From Sabethes cyaneus (lineage: Eukaryota > Arthropoda > Insecta > Diptera > Culicidae), in contig NC_071355.1 in the NCBI RefSeq assembly GCF_943734655.1, forward strand, positions 21,960,268 through 22,024,267: a DNA stretch of 64,000 bases, given 5' to 3'. Shown here one piece after another: positions 57,622 to 64,000 of the stretch (positions are counted from its first letter, which is position 1; every line of letters starts with the position of its first letter). Both the position numbers and the translations under genes were made by a program. The notes beneath the pieces are model-generated. The model did not search any database and was not told where the DNA came from. It saw nothing but the letters and a program-made list of their open reading frames with translations.

Positions 57622-57900
57622 GTACGAATCAACTTAGCTAGTTTCGTCGGTAAACCAGATTCTAGCATTATCTGCCGCAGCTAATTTCGTTTGACTTAAT
57701 TGTACGCCACCTTAAAATTAACAAACACACCATGAATCGGCAAGTTGTACTACCGGAACGTGTCTAGTAACTGACGCAGAGCAAACATTTGATTCGTCGT
57801 TAAGCGAACTTCACAAAAAGTTTACTTGGCACTTGCCGACGAAGGACTCCGTTGACGGTCTCAGTCTACAGAACAGGATTACAGGACAGTACGTTTTAAA
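57622..57900 (-). mobile_element. RTE-like LINE fragment (RT start)
   Basis: The sequence is homologous on the minus strand to 53,300-53,530. Shared blocks are AGCTAGTTTCGTCGG, TTCTAGCATTAT, TTCGTTTGACT, TCTGCAAGTTGTACT-like and ACTGACGCAG, then GCAAACATTTGATTCGTC. It is too decayed to give a continuous frame. Confidence 0.65.
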
Positions 57901-58149
57901 CAGAATTGAGCAATGTTATGCCTCGATAGATTTTACACTCGTATGGATGTCCTTTTTCGAAAATAGTCTTACTCCGACATTATATTCTTTCGCCCAGCAC
58001 CTAACGATTCGTACAGCCGCTAGCTTTCCGGTTTTAAAAGTTCTGCTAGGATACCGTGTTTCCCAGCAGTTTTGTCATTTCTTGAAATTGGCAGCGAAAT
58101 TAGACATGAGATAGGGCTTGAACTGGGATTTGTAATAGGACGAAATTTG

Positions 58150-58325
58150 AAATAAATGCTAGAATTGAAACCTAAAATGGGACCGAAAACCGATAAAAAA
58201 AATGGATTCAAATTGAACTTGAGACCTTGAGACTGGACTGATATTGAACTTAAAATTTGATTTAAAATTGGACTTGAAATTGAATTTCAATTTGATTCGA
58301 AGTTGAAATTCCGTTTCAGTTCCCG
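58150..58325 (-). repeat. Inverted AATTTCAAGTC-type array
   Basis: GAAATTGAATTTCAATTTGA and TTGGACTTGAAATTGAA are inverted forms of the units seen at 29.7 and 45.5 kb. Confidence 0.6.
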
Positions 58326-58401
58326 TTTGCTGCACGAGGTGGTACAGTTAGAGCCAAGTCTGTCCAAGGCTGAGAGAAGGAGTTAATGATGATGAGCAAA
58401 A

Positions 58402-58538
58402 GAGCCCGAATAACACAACCCCGAATGTAACACTAGCCCGAATACAACACTAGCACGAATGTAAGAGTAGCCCGAATGTAACACAAGCCCGCATGCAGCA
58501 CGAGCCCGAATGTAATACCAGCACGAATGTAACATTAG
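58402..58538 (+). repeat. Minisatellite, unit about 17-20 bp
   Basis: About seven units of the form AGCCCGAATGTAACACT, with variants CACGAATGTAA and CCCGCATGCAGCAC. Confidence 0.75.
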
Positions 58539-59174
58539 GAGCTCCGTAAACTGCTGTATGAAAACAGAAGGTTAAGTTTTGAATTGGAGTGTAGCACCCA
58601 GGCTTTGCTTTCGGATCGGTGTTGCGAAGCCCACACTCGTGTGGTCTAATTTCCTCACAGACGCGTACTCATTCTTTCTAACTCTCGCTCTTGATTATCC
58701 GTGCACTGCAACAAGTTTTTGCGAGTGTGTGTTTAGCTAACAGCTATGGTCGTCGTTGAAACCCGAGCTGCTGATAGCGATTACTCGCGAGGGTTCGCAC
58801 TCCCGCGCATGAATAAAATCGAGAGCGAAGATGACGAAGAAAACGAAAAGTAATGCAAAATTTGTACCACATTTCTTCATTAGCTTCACGGGCAGCTGAT
58901 TGCTCATGAGTTTTTTGACTCGCGAATAAGCTACGCAGGAAGACAATGAGAGGGTGTGCATGCGCGAGTGTGTGGGTAGCAGAATGTCTGCACACAGCAA
59001 AGGTGGTTGTTTCTTTTACGACGGTGTGAGCGATGTAACCGTTGAATACTATGCTTCTCATATTCTCTCGCGTGTGAGTAGGCATCGTTGACTCCTCGTT
59101 CGATTCGCAACATTATTTAATCCAGGTTTTATTTAATCCCGAGAATAATCAAGAATAAGACGCACAACAATAGT
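58539..59174. other. Non-coding spacer
   Basis: Open frames on the minus strand (58,737-59,113) have no recognised motif. No RNA gene is seen. Confidence 0.4.
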
Positions 59175-59182
59175 AATTTAAC

Positions 59183-59936
59183 CAGTGGCGACTCGTGGGG
59201 GTTTAGCTTACCTGTTCAACCAGCGAAAAATACAAATTAATACGCAGCTTTTTTTATTATTGCATTTCTATATTTTATTCATAAAGCAAACATTAGAGGT
59301 ATACACGTAACGCTTGCTATGTTGCGTAACCAGTATATTTCGTGTCTGCCATAATTCGCATTGCAGTTCCGGTTTCTATGAAGATGGAACTGTTATGCGA
59401 GTAGCGGCAGCACAAATACGCAATATAGCAAGCGCTACGTGAATACCCCCATTATTTAAATAATAACGGAATATGACGGTTTACTTTACCAGCAAACTCG
59501 TCTCTGAATTTTAACTACGATCCGAAAACTTTTCGTTCAATTTACCTATTGGACCAAATTCAAGAATAACCACCTTACTGCGATGCGCGCACATGCCCAC
59601 ACCACACGCACCACAAGCAATATGCGTAAGTTGTTCAATGCTAAAGATGAACGAGTTGATAAGAAAATTTTGCGAAAAATGCAGGCCAACCGCGCTTTAT
59701 TTTCAAATCCACTTCGTACCAACACATTGTTCCTGGTGGTAATTCAGTATCAAGAATCAACACCAGGAATAATGTGTTGGTATGGTTGTGCATTGAGATC
59801 TCTAAAGCAACGTTCAAACGTCGTGTTGAACGGTTAGTTCAAAGAAATCACGAACGAGTGATGAAAACAAGTTTGTCGGGCTGAATTTTGTTGTCTGTCC
59901 TATGAACAGGTTGAACATGCGAACTAGTCGCCACTG
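59183..59936. mobile_element. hAT-like MITE with 8-bp duplication
   Basis: The inverted ends CAGTGGCGACTCGTGG and, inverted, CAGTGGCGACTAGTTCG are flanked by AATTTAAC (59,175-59,182 and 59,937-59,944). The interior has two internal inverted pairs. ACGTAACGCTTGCTATGTTG (59,306) faces CAATATAGCAAGCGCTACGT (59,421). ACCAACACATTGTTCCTGG (59,718) faces CCAGGAATAATGTGTTGGT (59,762). There is no transposase. hAT is assigned from ends plus duplication. Confidence 0.85.
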
Positions 59937-60050
59937 AATTTAACTACTGTTATTAATTGGTATGTAAGCTTTAATTGAAAACTAGCCCCGCTCTAACCTA
60001 AACCTATAAATACTGAAACAAAAGACCGCCTCCTATTCAGTTTGAAAGTC

Positions 60051-60196
60051 GTCAAAAGCGGCTTCGTTAGAATACAGGAAAATTACGGGGCCAGTGCAAC
60101 GATCCTATTGACTCCATCTAGCAAGCACCGACTAGCCGAGATTCGAACATACGACAACTGGTTAGTTAGACCAGCATCATACCTCGAAGCTAACTG
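60051..60196 (-). mobile_element. tRNA-derived SINE copy (minus strand)
   Basis: On the minus strand it runs from TTAGCTTCGAGGTATGATGC through ATGTTCGAATCTCGG and ACGGTGCTTGCTAGATGG to CAATAGGATCGTTGCACTGG. It retains the head and the first half of the body. Confidence 0.75.
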
Positions 60197-60779
60197 GGCG
60201 GCTTTTTTTATAAAGGTAACTTGATCCGAGGACTAGGGAAAAATAACTAGAGGCCATCTGGATCTAGGAAAACGAATAGCCCTAGATAGATGTGATTTCT
60301 GCGGGGCTTACAGTGGTCTATTGACCATTTAGCAAATTTTACAGCAGACGCACTTTTCCGAAAAACTCTATAAAAAATTGTATTTTATTCAGGTTCAACA
60401 TGACAATATATGAAAATCCCAACTTTTGTTGAAATATGCGATTTATTCATACCAATGCAATGTACATAGACCAGTATGTATTAGTATGTAATATATATGA
60501 AAATATTTTACCTGAAATCCCCAGAACGTTCCGCAACATAGTAACCTATATCAATGGGATTTGTAGTCAATAAATGATGCAAAGCCCCCATAAAATGGGT
60601 ATTGGTGAAATCAGATACATTTCGTTTGAATCCAAACGTAGAAAATTCGAAAAAATTACATAATTCAATCTTCGTCCTGAGGTTGCCGGTAACGCAAGTG
60701 CACTTATTTGCACGTGTGGTTGACTTCCGCTGATGGAAAGCATACTTATCTTATACTAAATTGATTCGTTTTTCCCCTA
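60197..60779. other. AT-rich non-coding spacer
   Basis: No gene, RNA gene or repeat border recognised. Confidence 0.4.
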
Positions 60780-60985
60780 TTTTTTGTTTTTTGACGTAGG
60801 ATTACGTCTTTGTTTACTATACCGGGTAGGGTAGCACTTTGTGAAAACGAAAATAGAAGTGTAACGTTTGAATGAAAGATTTCAAATGCTCATAACTTCT
60901 ATACTACTGAACGAAACATAACTGTTAATATGTCATTGAAAAGATAAAATGTCCAGCAATTTTATAGTAACATACTTATAATAAT
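60780..60985 (+). repeat. Dispersed repeat, partner of 27,860-28,020
   Basis: The plus-strand copy of the family begins near TTGACGTAGGATTACG. It contains AGCACTTTGTGAAAACGAAA and TGTCATTGAAAAGATAAAAT. Confidence 0.6.
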
Positions 60986-61379
60986 CTTTCATACGCTTAA
61001 TAGTGAAAATGTTTGTGAAAACAAGGTCAAATTTCGTTAACATGGAAGGCTAGCGGTAAGTACGAATGATAAGCGGGAGCGGACTACTGTGATAGCGGCT
61101 AGTAAAAGCTTTTCGGTCCAGGATACAATGAATCGATGCTGATAACCTGCATGCGTGTTGTCTTCAGAGGTGTGAAATTGTCAAAATTTGGCGGACTAAA
61201 CATCCACGGATGGCGACAGCTCTGAAGTAGCCTTCATATCGAAAATAGTAGCTACTAACAGATAAATTATAGCTAATAGACTATGTGTAAATGCTTTCTG
61301 ATTAGTTTCAGTTGTTTCATGATTAATCAATCAGTAAGTAGGTACCAGAACCAAAAGTATTTGCTTTGGCTTTTATGTT
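60986..61379. other. Non-coding spacer
   Basis: Nothing recognised. Confidence 0.35.
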
Positions 61380-62110
61380 ATTTGTAACCAATGGCCCTTT
61401 TAAGGGCCACCAACAAATTAAATGAAGGGTAAATAAAATTTTTGGTAAGCTACACTTCGCATTTATAATTGCAAATTTACTTTCTTGTAAAAATATTTAT
61501 TTTATCGTACCTAAAACTCTAAATATATACTACTTTGGAGGCGTTCCTTTCAAACTACTGTGTAAAGCGTCGTTAATAAAAAACAACAACGACAACTTCA
61601 AACTACTAAGCTACAACACTGTAAAAGTCCCTAAAACAATTTTTGCAGTTGCTGATACATCAAAGAGATATTTTCAGCTGAAAGAAAATTAAATTTTTTC
61701 TCCAATAATTACTTGATGTTGGAGGCCACCAAGGCTGATTGATGGATGATATTCACATTTATCTTGAAGCATTCACTAGGAGCTCGAATGACATGATAAT
61801 TCTGTGCCTTCCGGTACGGCATTTTGGCTAATTCACTCATAAACAAGAAACGAACGAAGATCTGAACCTCACAAGCGGTTTCCGTAGCGCATCTGCTTAC
61901 TGTTTTAATGAGTCAAGCTGGAGGCGATAAATATACTTATGAACATACACATGCCAGAAATGCAGTCTGCATTAGTTCTTGCTCTAATGATCTGACGTAA
62001 AGGAATACTCCATCAAGTAAAACATGTTATCAATACAATACAATATAATGTTAACATAGGCCTACGTCACCCTTTTGTACAACCCTTGTGGCTGTATACC
62101 TTGTAGTTTT
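61380..62110 (-). repeat. Dispersed repeat, partner of 22,620-23,060
   Basis: Inverted relative to 22,620-23,060, with end blocks TTGTAACCAATGGCCCTTTT and CCTACGTCACCC followed by GGCTGTATACCTTGTAGTT. The middle is longer and different. Confidence 0.5.
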
Positions 62111-62216
62111 TTTTGTTTTGATTATAGTCACTTTAACAGCTTAGGTCATTCGTGACTTCTGCGGGATTTGAACCCGGGTCCTTGGCGTGAGGGGCGTGAA
62201 TGCTAACCACTACGCC
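62090..62216 (-). mobile_element. tRNA-like SINE, second family (minus strand)
   Basis: On the minus strand, GTAGTGGTTAGCATTCACG (A-box-like) and GGACCCGGGTTCAAATCCCG (B box) lead into a body containing GAAGTCACGAATGACC and AAGCTGTTAAAGTGACTATA. It is related to 50,824-50,890. The missing acceptor stem argues against a functional tRNA. Confidence 0.6.
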
Positions 62217-62700
62217 GGAATTAACCCTTTTCCTCTATTTGTTCTCTGCACTTGTTTTGATCTTTTCCAAGTTTGACATCTACCTCGACCTCGAAGATGA
62301 TATCGCGTGAGTACCCGTGAGGAGTACTCCCTACCTCGTTGTCGTTCAAGAGCTTCATCAGCTGAAATTACACTCTCATTGCCTCCCACAACAATGTATT
62401 ATCAATTAGTCACTGTGGAAAGCAACGCAATTGAAAAGAGAAAACCAGAAGAAAAATGCGATCTAATCCACCAGGTGGTGAAAGGACCCTTTGTCATACC
62501 ATCTTACTTGTTATTTGAGAAAGAAATCGACATGTCTTCGGAATTTAATTTAATTGACGCTATGCTAGTTGGTTCATATCACTGCTACTGAGAGATACTA
62601 AATAAGAGAATGATAGTACCTTTCATCAAAATCATTAAAATTGGGTTCACTAGCTCAAAAGTTATTATTTAAATAAAGTTTAGCAAAATGACGATTTTTG
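62217..62700. other. Spacer with similarity to the foldback loop
   Basis: 62,590-62,700 resembles the spacer of the 46-kb foldback (ATCATTAAAATCGGTTCA-like and ATGACGATTTTTG). No gene is visible. The 94-residue open frame at 62,307-62,591 lacks a known domain. Confidence 0.4.
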
Positions 62701-62759
62701 AACCCACCCTATGTCAAAAAGAGGACTATGTTCCCTGTTTCATTGGTTATTGGTTTTTG

Positions 62760-63150
62760 GTTATTTTCTATCCCGTTTTCTTTTATATCCCTGTCGACCT
62801 CTTTTTTCTGTTTTCTTCGTACGCCTTTTCGTGTCTCGTTTTTCTCTTTCTCTCTCTCGTTTTGCCTTTTTCTGCACGCTGTTTCCTCTTTTACAGTTCC
62901 TTCTATCTTATTTTCCCGTCTTGTGTTTCGCCCTTTACCTGCATCTTGTTTTTCATCTGTGTCGTTTTTCGTTCCATCTTGCTCCGCTTTTCCTCGCTTT
63001 CATGTCCTGTTTTTCCTTCTTTTCTGTCACGGTTTCCTTTTTATCGTTTCATTTTTTTCCTTCATTTCTTGCTCCCGTATTTTCTCTTTCCGCTCAATTT
63101 TTCTCATTCTTCTTTTGTCTTCCGTTCTTCATCTTTTTCTATAGACCATT
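62760..63150 (-). repeat. Pyrimidine-rich tract (inverted purine-rich block)
   Basis: About 390 bp is almost all C and T on the plus strand. It is the inverted counterpart of the A/G tracts at 28-29 and 47 kb. Three overlapping open frames are composition artefacts. Confidence 0.8.
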
Positions 63151-63212
63151 TTTATGGTTGACTTCAATCAGATGCGAAGACCATCTTTATGGTTGACTTC
63201 AATCAGATGCGA
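63144..63212 (+). repeat. 35-bp tandem duplication
   Basis: GACCAT(T/C)TTTATGGTTGA followed by CTTCAATCAGATGCGA occurs twice in a row. Confidence 0.9.
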
Positions 63213-64000
63213 TTGCATGAACAAAGCCAGTGCTTGAAGGGTTTCCTGTGAGATCTTCTGACAGCACTCACGAATCCGCTTTTTGAGTTAGTTTACGTTG
63301 CCTGCCTGCTAGTTTACAAACTGCTTGCCGTTTTCGAAAACACGACGTGCAAGGATGAACAAAGAGGTTCTCGATCGGATTCTGATCCGGAGAACAAATG
63401 AAACGGTGAGAATCGAAGTGATTTTTTATTTCGCACTATTTTTTATAATATAGAGGAAGGAGGGGTAAAAGTTCGATAGGGGTAAAAGTGCGATTCAATG
63501 ATTTATACGTGCACGTGGGTGACTACTTTGACAGCTTGAATTTAACGTAAACTTTGGTTGTTTACGAAGCATAGTTGCTGAGTCATGTGCAAATTTTATT
63601 TTACGGCGGATTCGATGTAATTTTTCGTTACACGGCAAATACGATATCAACAGGAGGATATTTCTTGTTGAAAATTTGTAGCAGCGTTTTACGTCACTCA
63701 CATATATGAAAATACGGCAAAAAAAAATTACAAAATATATTTCGCTTTTCCATAATTGAATCAAACCCTGTCAAACGCCTAGCGGGGTAAAAGTGCGACT
63801 CCTGGACGGGGCAAAAATGTATAGCTAATTATATATGCACTATATTGCAGATACTAGAAACGGAAGATCTGCAGAAAACTGTGTGCTCTACAGATGTTGG
63901 CCGACGGAAAACAATGTTTTTCCGCTGATGAAACAAAAAACAAACGTTTAGCAAGGTTTCGATCTGACGGAGGCTGCAATACACCAGCGCAAAATAGGAA
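63213..64000. other. Non-coding stretch to window end
   Basis: GGGGTAAAAGTGCGA motifs at 63,479 and 63,784 may be subterminal repeats of an element that leaves the window. No gene recognised. Confidence 0.4.

Noticed and set aside
61700..61860. Short minus-strand frame starting MPYRKAQ, considered as a histone fragment
   Set aside because: After the first few residues it does not match any histone, and it lies in a dispersed repeat.
62155..62216. Possible tRNA gene on the minus strand
   Set aside because: A and B boxes are present, but there is no paired acceptor stem, and a related copy lies in transposon DNA. A SINE fits better.
62688..63196. Three overlapping membrane-protein-like frames
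   Set aside because: A pyrimidine-rich tract opens all three frames at once, and no frame shows a conserved domain.

Overview
The window is from an insect nuclear genome, most likely a mosquito (culicine, Aedes-like). This is inferred from short introns with GT-AG borders, insect-type metallothioneins and alpha-arrestins, and very dense transposable-element DNA. The element types include an RTE-like LINE, an R1-like LINE, a tRNA-derived SINE resembling Feilai from memory, and mariner, hAT and TTAA-type elements. No database search was possible, so the species is not fixed. Host coding sequence is well under 10% of the window.

The host genes form one cluster of four metallothioneins (MT1 to MT4) interleaved with alpha-arrestin genes (ArrA, B, D, E). 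In map order they are MT1 (minus, 8.6-8.8 kb), ArrA (plus, C-terminal half only, 10.0-10.5), MT2 (plus, 10.9-11.1), ArrB (plus, 31.0-32.2), MT3 (plus, 33.0-33.2), ArrD (plus, 42.2-43.3), MT4 (plus, 44.8-45.0) and ArrE (plus, 55.9-57.2). Arrestin followed by metallothionein in the same orientation therefore occurs three times. MT2 and MT3 are one subfamily (start MSCRCC, 16 cysteines) with homologous promoters. MT1 and MT4 are a second subfamily (start MPCKCC, 15 cysteines) whose promoters are homologous but lie in opposite orientation. All four carry a TATA box and metal-response-element cores (TGCRCNC). All have one intron after 25 coding bases. The three complete arrestins share an exon 1 of exactly 115 coding bases and two phase-1 introns.

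Layout of the rest: 2.1-5.4 kb is a tandem-repeat element (unit about 145 bp) with a (GACA)n tail, and a second copy lies inverted at 19.9-22.1 kb. At 5.8-6.3 kb there is a giant (GAGT)n/(GT)n array. At 11.2-12.9 kb there are minus-strand RTE-like LINE remnants. A TA-flanked element of about 8.9 kb (13,324-22,217) is filled with nested insertions. At 23.1-27.8 kb there is a nest of elements including two with CCCAAG termini. Purine-rich low-complexity tracts and AATTTCAAGTC-type repeats lie at 28-30 kb. A decayed R1-like LINE at 34.7-39.5 kb is split by a 2.15-kb insertion, and a complete but inactivated mariner lies at 40.4-41.5 kb. A long foldback is at 46.0-47.2 kb and a hAT-like element at 49.7-51.1 kb. 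Copia and RTE remnants with a pogo-like MITE lie at 52.9-54.7 kb, and a second hAT-like element at 59.2-59.9 kb.

Functionally, the metallothioneins should be small cytosolic Cu/Zn/Cd-binding proteins induced by metal through MTF-1. The arrestins are two-domain trafficking adaptors. Nothing in the sequence proves that they act together. Their repeated adjacency may be only the result of joint duplication, but it is the most distinctive biological feature of the window.
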